Shown: positions 55,705 to 64,000 of the stretch, in pieces
How positions within the stretch are numbered: position 1 is the stretch's first letter
Layout of the letters: each line of letters opens with the position of its first letter
DNA from: Chaetoceros tenuissimus
Taxonomy: Eukaryota > Bacillariophyta > Thalassiosirophyceae > Chaetocerotales > Chaetocerotaceae
Length of the DNA: 64,000 nt
Assembly (NCBI GenBank): GCA_021927905.1
Contig: BLLK01000029.1
Location: 930,001 to 994,000 of the forward strand
Reading direction: 5' to 3'
Translations under genes and position numbers: made by a program
Notes under the pieces: generated by a model
Database searches by the model: none
Told to the model about the DNA's origin: nothing
Seen by the model: only the letters and a program-made list of their open reading frames with translations

Positions 55705-57412
55705 ATAGTGTTCGGGTTCTCAAAATCTACCAACCTAACAGTGGGATTTTCTCACTCTCCTCGAATGTTTAAATTTCAATTTCAATAATTCGTATCGCAA
55801 TGTTAGTTCCTGATGTACATGATAAAGGATCGCAATCACTTCCTAATATGAGCAGGCAATGATTTCGTTAGAATGTCAGATAAATTGTCAACACTGTCAA
55901 CCTTGTGCATAACTTGGATACCGGCAGCAACACATTCTTGTACTCGATGAAAACAAATAGAATTATGTTTCTTCTTCAATGTTGAATGAGCAATGGAAGA
56001 ATTCTTGTAAACAGCCTCATTATCACAGAAAACATGAGTCGGACCTTCAATTGGAACTCCCATCATACGAAGCTTATATCTCATAGAAATAATCAATTCC
56101 GAAGCAATGCGGAGTGCCACAAATTCAGATCCAAAAGTAGATGATTCAACAGTCGCTTGTCTCTTAGAATACCAGATGATCGGAGCAGAGTTCAAATATA
56201 ACAGGATACCAGTCTGAGATCTCCTAGTTACCTTATCACCAGCGTGATCGCTATCCACAAATACATACTCATTTCCATCAGAATCAATGCATGCTTTGTA
56301 CCATAGGTCAGGATCAGCAAGGCAGGACTTGAATCCAAGTTTGTTACCAAGTGTCGCAGCAAGATGATTGCGAAATTGTAAAGCACTAGATTTGAGACCA
56401 TAAAGAGCACGGACTACAACGACTACACGGTCCTTATCAGCACCCCATTCGTCTCCTGCGTAGAAGAATATTTTCTCCTCGGTAGGAGCAGAGAGAAAAG
56501 CATTCTGGATATCACCAGCTAATATATCGAGATCATTAAGAGCAGCCACTAGGAATCCGATTCGAACTGTATCTCTTGAAACAACACTAGAATAAGTCAT
56601 ATTCGCGGGAACATTAGTCAAGTGTCCTCCAGCAACATATCTTGCCTTCCGAGTCATATCGAGCTTGACGTCAAACACCAAATGACACAGTATCTCATTG
56701 TACCCAGGCGGCGGTTTATCTCCTCGAGCCAATAACTTGAAAGCGCATTTAGCATTGACCATTTCTTTCTTGATGGCATCCTGCCAAAGTGTATTATTAT
56801 TAGCTTCATCAATCTTGACAGCCTCCTCCCACGAGCCAGGAACCTATATCCCAAACTTAGTCTTGCCTTTTCTAATAACATTGGACTTCAATCTTGAGAT
56901 CAGTCGGGCTCGTTGTCTCAAAGCGTGTTTGATCCACCATTTGAAAGCAGGCTCGTCTTGTACCTTCAATGCTACAGCAAATTCAGCTAGACCTAGTGGA
57001 TCGCCTTCCTTTGCATCTTTGAGTGAGATCCAGCTTGTAGACTTGTCTCTCCACTTAACTTGAACTTCCCATCCTTTGGTAGTTACAACGTTCCTCTCAA
57101 TTCCAGCACTGTTACAGTATGTGCCTTGCTCCTTGGGTACAGCTATAGAATCATCCTTGCGAATGTCAAGAAATTCTTCAATGATACCGCTGTCCCATCC
57201 GTCCTCGTCAGCTTGCTCAAATAAATTCTCTGCAATCATGTTGACTGCATATTCTTCAATTCTGCCATCCGGAAATTCTAGTTCATATACTCTGGTATCA
57301 AGAATAGGGTTTTCATTCGCCTCTCCTACAGGATTACCTGCAGCATCACGCTTACGACCTTTCACCTTAGTGAGTACAGCAGTACCATCCTTGTCAGGCA
57401 TGATTGTTCTTT
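55705..57412 (-). mobile_element. Copia (CoDi-like) pol fossil with start of a 3' LTR
   Basis: On the minus strand from 57401: a segment before RT (MPDKDGTAVLTK; VQVKWRDKSTSWISLKDA), RT (RIGFLVAALNDLDILAGDIQ; VVVRALYGLKSSALQFR) and RNase H (FVDSDHAGDKVTRRSQT; STFGSEFVALR; LSDILTKSLPAHI, ending near 55840). About 70 bp further, GAGGAGAGTG is followed by AGAAAATCCCAC, resembling a purine tract and the beginning of an LTR like that of the 43.9-kb element (TTTAAATCCCACC). The LTR is cut at about 55740 by the Crypton junction. It is broken, with a few interruptions, and is a close relative of the 43.9-51.8 kb element. Confidence 0.8.
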
Positions 57413-57496
57413 TAATATAATAATTAGTTTATTCGAATTGTTTTATCTAGTTTGTTACTTGTGAGACATAGCTTCACACTCCCTCTCAAACGTAGA

Positions 57497-60400
57497 TTAC
57501 CAACCCATGAGAAGCTTACGTAGATATTCAAAAGTAACTCTATCAAGTCCTTTAGTGAATTGATCTGCGATTTGCTCTTTGGTATCTATACGAGTAACAT
57601 CGATCCTTCCCTTCTGCACTTGTTCACGGAAGTGATGATACTTCAAAGCAATATGTTTAGTTCTAGGACGATAGCGAGGATTGTTAGCAAGTTCTAAGCA
57701 ACCGTTGTTGTCTTCGTAAACTCTACATTTGACTTTGGCTTTGTCATGATTGAAATCAAAATAGGCTGATAGCTCATCAATAAGATCTAAGAAAGGAATC
57801 ACGTCACGCATAGCTTGACTTAAAGCAACATATTCAGCTTCCGTAGTTGAAAGAGTGATTTCGGTCTGCATCTTGGAAACCCAAGTAATAGGACATCCCA
57901 TAAAATAAATCACGTAGCCAGTCCTGGAATACAAAGTAGACTTATCGTCACTGCGTTGTTCGCAATAATCACCTACAAAACTAGCGTCAACGTAACATTC
58001 AACACCTTTAGAAGCGTCTGGGGTCATGATAATCCCTTTATCTTTCGTAGCAGCAAGATACTTTCCAATGCGCTTGACAGCAAGTTCGTGACTGAGCTTG
58101 GGATCGACGGCGAATCTCGCTGCACTATGAGTAGCATAGAGGATATCCGGACGAGTCCCACAGAGGTATGAGAGCATACCGATGACACTGCGATAAGACC
58201 AGTCATTCTTCCGAAGAGGACCTTCAACATCTTTGTGGAGAAGACTTTTGTATTCAGTCGGAGTCCACTTGTGGTTAATCCCGTCAGCTTTGTTACCCCA
58301 GATCTGAGTGAGAACTCGAGAAGTAAGATGTGGTTGCTTCATTTCAAAAGATTTTCCATGATTGTGAATTTGAATTCCAAGGTAATCCGCTACTGAATCT
58401 ACTCCAAGTTCTCCCTCATCAGTGAGGCTGAACTTGTCATGCAAATTCGCGAGAATGTCATCTGCGACTGCTTTCGACTCTGCAAAAATGAAGCAGTCAT
58501 CATGAATTTGAATTCCAAGGTAATCCGCTACTGAATCTACTCCAAGTTCTCCCTCATCAGTGAGGCTGAACTTGTCATGCAAATTCGCGAGAATGTCATC
58601 TGCGACTGCTTTCGACTCTGCAAAAATGAAGCAGTCATCAACATAGACGATGATATGTGCATCCTTACGATGGTAGAGACATGAATCACATTTATTTGGA
58701 ACAAAATCAAGATCTTGAAGACCTTCAGAAAGATGATCGAACCAAACTTTACCAGCTTGCTTCAAACCATAGAGGTTCTTCTTCAATTCCAACACGTAAC
58801 TAGCCGAAGAGCCAGTAACTTCAAATCCGAAAGGTATCTCCATGAAGATAGGAACCTCAACATCAGCTTGCGGAAAGGCAAGTGTAAAATCAATGGAACG
58901 CGTATGCAGAGACTTAATCATAGCAATAGTGAGCATCAACTTGATTGTGGTCCACGAAACTACGGGAGAATAAGTGTCCCAGTAGTTCTTGCCATGTTCC
59001 TGCATCCCACCATGAGCACAAAGACGAGCTTTATGCTTGATAATAAAACCACAAGGCCGTCTCTTACGCTTGAAACTCCAAATAGCTTTGATGACTTTAG
59101 CATTTCCTATGGAAGAACGCTTACGAAGTATCCAATGACCTCGAGAAACGTGTGCTTCAATCTCAAGCTTCATGGCCGCAGCAAACTCTGCCCAATCTTC
59201 TTCCTTCAAAGCCTGACTTAATGTAAAGGTGTCATTGGCAGCATTCTTCTTAGCTTTCGCTGCAAAGATCCAAGAGAAGAGACAAAAGTTGTCTGGACTG
59301 CGAAAATTCAAAGAGACGCTTGCTTCATCCAACGGAGAAGAAGTAGCAGTCAAGTTTGGTAACGACTGAGTAACGGTCTCAAGATCAAATGAGGCTGGAA
59401 CATTTCTTGTAACGCTAGAGAGGCAATGCTTAACAAAACTAATCACCGACAAGGATGGCGAATAGTATTCTGGAGCTCTTGAAGTTCGTGAAGAACGGCG
59501 GAGACCAGCTGTACGAGTATCAAGGATCTCAAAAGTGTTCTCATGCTGAGAAGCTCCCTCTGAAGCGCCAGGATTAGCTCCCTCTGAAGAGGTACTTGTA
59601 GCTCCCTCTGAAGCCGACTCAACATCTCTTTCGTATTCATCAACAAACCGTACATGTCGATCATTGTCAGGAGAAACTGTTTCCAGAGATTCAGCACGAT
59701 TGGCAAGATCTTGGTCGAAATTAAAAGTAACTCTCTCATCAGGATCAGGTGGAGTGAACTCTTCAGTGTTAAATTTTGCTAAGTCATTCCAAAACGGAGG
59801 CACATTGCCAGACTTCAAGTATTCCACTGTTTGAAACTGATCATCGAAGACCAAGTGATACTGTGGAGAAACATAACCAGACTGCAGGTCAAGAACCAAA
59901 GCAATATTGTTCGCATGATTCGGTGACATTCCAACGTAAATGCCAACAGTTGACCGTGGATCCCATTTCGGAAGGCCCTTTGTATTCGTCTGAAGAGGCT
60001 TCTGGAGGTTAAAAACTGGGCTGAATAAGCAATGCTCATTCCTAATATCCCGCTTCAACTTAGTCTTGCAAAGTCTCTCCCTCGGAGATAATCCATCAGC
60101 ACCAAATTTGTAAAGGTTTCGATTACGTTCAGCTGCTTTCAATGCGTAAGGCCAGTACAGATCATGAACGGCTTTTGGATACATTTTCATCCCATGAAGA
60201 AGCATAGTCCGAGCTGCCGGTACCAAATCACCAATTCGACGCTCTACTACACCATTCTGCCAATGAGCAGACACACCACAAAAGGAATAAGTCTGACCTT
60301 TGTCATCGCAGTCAGTAATCCAAGCTTCATCGGAAAAGCTACCATTGTCTCCGTGGTAATGACGAACCACTACGTCATGAGAGGCCATATAACGTTCGAA

Positions 60401-62116
60401 AGCTTCCTTTGCAAGAAGGGATTCTTCATCAGTGAAGTTCTCAACCAAATGACAATACGTCTCATCCGTAAAATCATCAACAAAGACCAAAGCTCCAACG
60501 TAACGACGACGAGTCAAGTTACCAGTGATCTGAGGAACGTGACCTGGCTGAGCAGATTGCAAATGATCTACATGCACGACTTGACCAGCACAAGTTGCTC
60601 TCCGAAGATTACCACCGTTTTCAGCACCTGTTCTCCATCTTTTCCGAATCTGCTTTCCAAAAAGACAAGCTGGACAAGGTGGAGGCTTATACTTTGGCGA
60701 CCGAAACTTGAATGGAATCACCTTCTCTTTGGCAAGAGCTTGCATCTGAGCAAACGGAAGATGGTTCAACTTAAAATGCAAACGGAGAAACTCTCTATCA
60801 TCATCTGTCAATTGCGTCCCAACTCCATTAAAAGATGAAAACAGTGAAACAAGATCATCATCATCTTCATGATCCGTGAAATCTGGAGCACATTCGGAGC
60901 AAGTTAAAGTCGAAGGGTCCAAATTCTGAAAGGAGTCTGGCTCATCTCGACCTAAATCGAAAGGAACCGTAGACAAAACTGGGTTACCATCAGCATCAAT
61001 GGACAAAAATGGGCGAGAACAGCGACTGTGGGGTGCAGTAGCAACGAAGGTACCACTTGAACTCGGGCTCCTAACCGAACTACCACCAGAATCCAATGAC
61101 TCATTCAAAAACAGAAGAGGCAAGTCAAAAGTAGGACTGTGATGAACCGTCTTCATGACTTGCTTATTCCAACCAAACAGAGTAATCGGACCTTCAGTGT
61201 AGATGAACGGTTCGATGCCATCATCACCATTCCGTGTACCCAATTTCTGAGGACTGATGAGATTCATTGGCGACTCAGGAACATACAATACATTATGAAT
61301 CACCAAGTCCACCAAATCATTATTATCGTCTGTCATTCGAAGCTTCACAGTTCCAACTCCATGGGCAAAGATCTGTCCTCCAATCCCTCGCAAAGTTACT
61401 CCTCGAACTGGAGCAATCTCTCCAACGAAAACGGATTCATCATTAAAGATGTGATGAGAGGAACCAGTATCGAGAACTGCGTTCAATGCAAAAGGAAGAG
61501 CAGCAAATGACCAAGCCACCAAACTTCGAAGACGAGACTTAGAGAAATCAAGAAGGACTCCAGTCCGAACATTGGTACCACTATGTGGACGGACCTTGTC
61601 TTTCTTATTCAATTCAAGTACTGGTACTGACGAAGATTGACCACCACCAGGATCATCACTAGGATTGTCTGATGGCTGATCAGGATCATCACTAGGAACA
61701 TCTGAAGGCTGATCTGGAGGTTTATCTGGAGGCTTCCTTGGCGGAATGATCCAAAAGAATGCCGCTAAGAAAAGAGGAGCCAAAAGACTTGCCGCATGAC
61801 GTGCTATTCCATCAGCCACAGTGGACTCACTCCCTCTCCACTTAGAATAAGTTGAAACGAACCACTGTGTCAGAAAAATTGACTGACTGAAGATCGGAGC
61901 AAAACCGGGGATGTACCGAAGCACTTTGAGAGTGCCAGAGCTAGTCAATCGAGACAGATAATCCTTCCAGAAACATTTTTCTTTATCTTCGCGCTCATCT
62001 AATCTTTTCTGAACTGTAGGATCGATTGGATCAGACTTGGAAACCTTTCGCCAGAAGACCTCTTTGGATACCTCCAAGAAAACAAGGAAACAAACCAGCA
62101 CAACTGCAAAAGGCAA
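57497..62116 (-). CDS. Copia polyprotein (protease, integrase, RT, RNase H)
   Basis: The frame is 1,539 codons. Two hydrophobic stretches (about residues 1-20 and 108-122) and an Asp/Pro/Ser repeat region precede the protease (NAVLDTGSSHHIF, about 212). Integrase shows the zinc-binding part (NHLPFAQ...CPACLFGKQ, about 445-490) and the catalytic core (VDDFTDETY about 542, HGDNGSF about 588, NGVVERRIGDL about 622). RT has YGLKQAGKVWFDHL and IVYVDDCFIF (about 1157). RNase H has CYVDASFVGDY (about 1373), TTEAEYVALSQAM (about 1423) and the end IADQFTKGLD. One in-frame tandem duplication of about 138 bp is present. The membrane-like N-terminus is unusual for a copia pol. Confidence 0.88.
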   Translation of the reverse strand: MPFAVVLVCFLVFLEVSKEVFWRKVSKSDPIDPTVQKRLDEREDKEKCFWKDYLSRLTSSGTLKVLRYIPGFAPIFSQSIFLTQWFVSTYSKWRGSESTVADGIARHAASLLAPLFLAAFFWIIPPRKPPDKPPDQPSDVPSDDPDQPSDNPSDDPGGGQSSSVPVLELNKKDKVRPHSGTNVRTGVLLDFSKSRLRSLVAWSFAALPFALNAVLDTGSSHHIFNDESVFVGEIAPVRGVTLRGIGGQIFAHGVGTVKLRMTDDNNDLVDLVIHNVLYVPESPMNLISPQKLGTRNGDDGIEPFIYTEGPITLFGWNKQVMKTVHHSPTFDLPLLFLNESLDSGGSSVRSPSSSGTFVATAPHSRCSRPFLSIDADGNPVLSTVPFDLGRDEPDSFQNLDPSTLTCSECAPDFTDHEDDDDLVSLFSSFNGVGTQLTDDDREFLRLHFKLNHLPFAQMQALAKEKVIPFKFRSPKYKPPPCPACLFGKQIRKRWRTGAENGGNLRRATCAGQVVHVDHLQSAQPGHVPQITGNLTRRRYVGALVFVDDFTDETYCHLVENFTDEESLLAKEAFERYMASHDVVVRHYHGDNGSFSDEAWITDCDDKGQTYSFCGVSAHWQNGVVERRIGDLVPAARTMLLHGMKMYPKAVHDLYWPYALKAAERNRNLYKFGADGLSPRERLCKTKLKRDIRNEHCLFSPVFNLQKPLQTNTKGLPKWDPRSTVGIYVGMSPNHANNIALVLDLQSGYVSPQYHLVFDDQFQTVEYLKSGNVPPFWNDLAKFNTEEFTPPDPDERVTFNFDQDLANRAESLETVSPDNDRHVRFVDEYERDVESASEGATSTSSEGANPGASEGASQHENTFEILDTRTAGLRRSSRTSRAPEYYSPSLSVISFVKHCLSSVTRNVPASFDLETVTQSLPNLTATSSPLDEASVSLNFRSPDNFCLFSWIFAAKAKKNAANDTFTLSQALKEEDWAEFAAAMKLEIEAHVSRGHWILRKRSSIGNAKVIKAIWSFKRKRRPCGFIIKHKARLCAHGGMQEHGKNYWDTYSPVVSWTTIKLMLTIAMIKSLHTRSIDFTLAFPQADVEVPIFMEIPFGFEVTGSSASYVLELKKNLYGLKQAGKVWFDHLSEGLQDLDFVPNKCDSCLYHRKDAHIIVYVDDCFIFAESKAVADDILANLHDKFSLTDEGELGVDSVADYLGIQIHDDCFIFAESKAVADDILANLHDKFSLTDEGELGVDSVADYLGIQIHNHGKSFEMKQPHLTSRVLTQIWGNKADGINHKWTPTEYKSLLHKDVEGPLRKNDWSYRSVIGMLSYLCGTRPDILYATHSAARFAVDPKLSHELAVKRIGKYLAATKDKGIIMTPDASKGVECYVDASFVGDYCEQRSDDKSTLYSRTGYVIYFMGCPITWVSKMQTEITLSTTEAEYVALSQAMRDVIPFLDLIDELSAYFDFNHDKAKVKCRVYEDNNGCLELANNPRYRPRTKHIALKYHHFREQVQKGRIDVTRIDTKEQIADQFTKGLDRVTFEYLRKLLMGW

Positions 62117-62166
62117 AGACAGGGTAAAGAGGAAACCAACGAAACGAAGTGCCCATTTCCTCCACC

Positions 62167-64000
62167 CTAACGAAAATCCGAGACATCATAATGAGTGAAT
62201 TCATTGAAGAAAGCCGTTGCATCACCAGCCTGTAATGCATTCAACGCAACTTGAGAAGCCTCCAATCGAACTCCTTTAGCAGTCTCAGCACGCTTCTTTG
62301 CAGAGTTACTTGAAGATGAACCAGAAAAATCAGAGTCATCGGAGAGCTTCTTGCACTTGTTGCAATCAGCAACTTTCCACTTGCGCCAAAGCTTCTCCTT
62401 CGGATGCCAGTAATGAGTGTCTCCATGACGAAGCTGAGTAGTGAAGCCGTCAGAAGGAGGTTTTGACATCCAAGACTTATCTCCCTTTGAAGCATTCGAA
62501 GTCTCCTTTCCTTTCGACTTGGGAGTTGATTTAGCAGAAGATTGTTTGGACTCTCCTTCCTTCTTCGGAGTAACCTTTGGAGCAGACTTAGCAGCCTGAG
62601 CAAATGACGCTGGCTTGCTCTTCACTTCCAATTTCCAAGCTCCAGAGACTCCTTTGAGACCCAATTCGAGAGTTTGAATCTTTTGAACTAAATCAGGAAA
62701 GGTATCAGGAGGTTGGCCCTGCACTAGCTTGGTTTCAACACCAAGTTTGAATTCAATGATCTTGTTCTTCATCAATTGAACACCGCAAGTGGCACAACCA
62801 TCAAGGAGAAGCTGAGTCCATTCAGAAGGAGAGATGGCAACATTGCTTCGATCCGCAGTTTGTTTCAATGCCGAGATTTCTGCAGCAGCTCGAGTACAAC
62901 TGTGATCAGCATAATTTGAAGCCTTGATACGCTTAGCCTGTTGACGGAATGACTCAGGAAGATTGCTCAACAATGGACAAAGTCCTCGAAGCAAGAGATA
63001 GAGAAACACAAAAGGGTCAGTGTATGCAACTCCTTGGAAATAATAGGTAACATCCGATCGATAAGTATTCATGATGTAGTTCACAGTCTGAGTATCGAGG
63101 ACATTTTCAATGGATTGCATCAAAACCTTTGAAAGTGTGCGGACGTTAGCACGACGCTTTGTATTACGCATCCTTTCGGGTCGAGACAAGCCATTTGCAA
63201 CATCGAATCTCTGAGTTTCCTCTTCATCATAACGAAGTGTGACTGCCGCCTTAACTTCTTGAAGCGAAAGTTTACATCCAATCTGCACTATGTCGGCATC
63301 ACCCACTTTACTATATTCGGTCAAGCCAACAGCACCAAGTTTTCCTTCAACGACTCGTTCAAATCGCTTGAGGTCGGAAGAAATGTGCTCAACTGTAAGC
63401 TGTCCCTCTTTGACAAAACTGATTCTTTGACCTTTATTGGCTTCAATGTGTTTCGATTGCTTGAAAAAGTCACTTGAAGTAGTATCACAGTCATGATTGA
63501 GAGAAGTACTTCCTGAATTCAAAGAAACTTGATCAAGAAGCAACTTGAATTCATGTTCAGGAATTGGGTTGGGATTGTTCTCATTAGATTCAGAGAGGCG
63601 AATGGAAGTTTCATCAGAAACGAATGGTTGACCGCGAGAATTCAAATTCGTACCGCCTGAACCACGTCCATCAGTTCTTCTAATGGATTCGATGCTGGTC
63701 TCGAGGGCTGCCTGACGCTGTTCAAGTCTCTCGAGACTCTCTGAGGTCGTCTCCGAATGTTGTTCGACCTTCGATTGCAAGTCCTCGATGCTCTCGAATT
63801 TCGCATCCATGTTCCTCTCGAAGCTCGCGAAGAGTGCCTCGAGTACTGACAACGACGCGGTTTCTTGCGAATCACTGTTATCATTTGTTGGATCACCACT
63901 TCTTCTGACACTTTGATTTGATGAGGATGAAGTTGAAGGAATTTCAAAAGAATCCTCATAGACTGAAGTGCTATCAATTGAGTCACCATCATTGGGATGC
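62167..64000 (-). CDS. Copia gag, open to the window edge
   Basis: The frame ends 50 bp upstream of pol and is open through the window edge, so its start is outside. Near the visible start it is Ser/Asn/Asp-rich, then coiled-coil-like (ALFASFERNMDAKFE; SKVEQHSETTSESLERLEQ). The core has RKANVRTLSK-like and DVTYYFQGVAYTDPFVFLY segments, with C...CGVQ and a Lys/Ser-rich tail followed by HYWHPKEKLWRKWKVADCNKC near the end, a possible zinc-binding knuckle. As gag it would form the element's particle and bind its RNA. No break was noticed. Confidence 0.75.
   Translation of the reverse strand, partial: HPNDGDSIDSTSVYEDSFEIPSTSSSSNQSVRRSGDPTNDNSDSQETASLSVLEALFASFERNMDAKFESIEDLQSKVEQHSETTSESLERLEQRQAALETSIESIRRTDGRGSGGTNLNSRGQPFVSDETSIRLSESNENNPNPIPEHEFKLLLDQVSLNSGSTSLNHDCDTTSSDFFKQSKHIEANKGQRISFVKEGQLTVEHISSDLKRFERVVEGKLGAVGLTEYSKVGDADIVQIGCKLSLQEVKAAVTLRYDEEETQRFDVANGLSRPERMRNTKRRANVRTLSKVLMQSIENVLDTQTVNYIMNTYRSDVTYYFQGVAYTDPFVFLYLLLRGLCPLLSNLPESFRQQAKRIKASNYADHSCTRAAAEISALKQTADRSNVAISPSEWTQLLLDGCATCGVQLMKNKIIEFKLGVETKLVQGQPPDTFPDLVQKIQTLELGLKGVSGAWKLEVKSKPASFAQAAKSAPKVTPKKEGESKQSSAKSTPKSKGKETSNASKGDKSWMSKPPSDGFTTQLRHGDTHYWHPKEKLWRKWKVADCNKCKKLSDDSDFSGSSSSNSAKKRAETAKGVRLEASQVALNALQAGDATAFFNEFTHYDVSDFR

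Larger units (their letters stand above)
57413..64000 (-). mobile_element. Ty1/copia LTR retrotransposon with long open gag and pol, running off the window
   Basis: Minus-strand element with gag (62167 to beyond 64000) and pol (57497-62116). The 5' LTR lies outside the window. After pol comes a purine-rich GAGAGGGAG and then TGTGAAGCTATG, a possible LTR start, but only about 70 bp remain before another copia fragment begins at about 57412, so the 3' LTR is incomplete. The two frames look largely whole, making this the best-preserved LTR element here, but with one internal duplication and a lost right end. It is of a different copia family from the CoDi-like pieces. Confidence 0.85.

Noticed and set aside
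58715-61510. Plus-strand frames within the copia pol region
   Set aside because: They are antisense shadows of the minus-strand polyprotein, with no independent motifs.

Overview
This is a transposon-dense nuclear window from a eukaryote, most likely a diatom or a close stramenopile relative. That reading rests on three things: CoDi-like Ty1/copia elements, tyrosine-recombinase (YR) retroelements and a Crypton-type YR fragment of kinds I recall from diatom genomes, two FkbM-type methyltransferase genes, and a mitochondrial DNA insert whose cox3 part looks stramenopile-like. No prokaryotic gene organisation, rRNA or tRNA gene was seen. The species cannot be fixed from sequence alone.

Layout. 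1-3.5 kb: broken copia-like remains. 4.39-5.28 kb: a PIF/Harbinger-like MITE with a nested, near-perfect hairpin. 5.34-21.03 kb: two nearly identical YR retroelements placed head to head as a giant inverted repeat around a 539-bp spacer. The plus-strand copy ends in a split-repeat structure, B1-A2-B2. 21.9-27.7 kb: a 396-bp satellite array, split by a 2.1-kb insert that holds a piece of a second YR family. 28.05-28.75 kb: a NUMT joining nad5 and cox3 pieces, ending at a 100-N assembly gap. 29.1-32.1 kb: the RT part and 5' repeat of the second YR family. 32.1-38.0 kb: four head-to-tail copies (the last rearranged) of a 1,478-bp terminal-inverted-repeat element, the whole array bounded by one 8-bp target duplication. 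38.1-39.1 kb: FkbM methyltransferase gene 1, with frame problems. 39.8-43.4 kb: a broken copia-like element. 43.9-51.8 kb: a copia element with 187-bp LTRs, a 4-bp target duplication and an internal 1,507-bp tandem array, inserted about 70 bp upstream of FkbM gene 2 (51.9-53.0 kb). 54.4-57.4 kb: a gag fragment, a Crypton YR fragment and copia remains. 57.4-64 kb: a copia element with a long open pol and a gag that runs off the window.

The only candidates for ordinary host genes are the two FkbM-type, probably Golgi-resident, methyltransferases. The rest is mobile, repetitive or organellar DNA. The most interesting material is the pair of YR retroelement families, with split terminal repeats, an RT preceded by about 440 residues of unknown function and a Cys-rich recombinase ORF. 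Also notable is the repeated appearance of near-identical tandem duplications at five scales (about 138, 288, 396, 1,484 and 1,507 bp), which is either recent local amplification or an assembly effect. Old retroelements are described as fossils, without itemising their defects.
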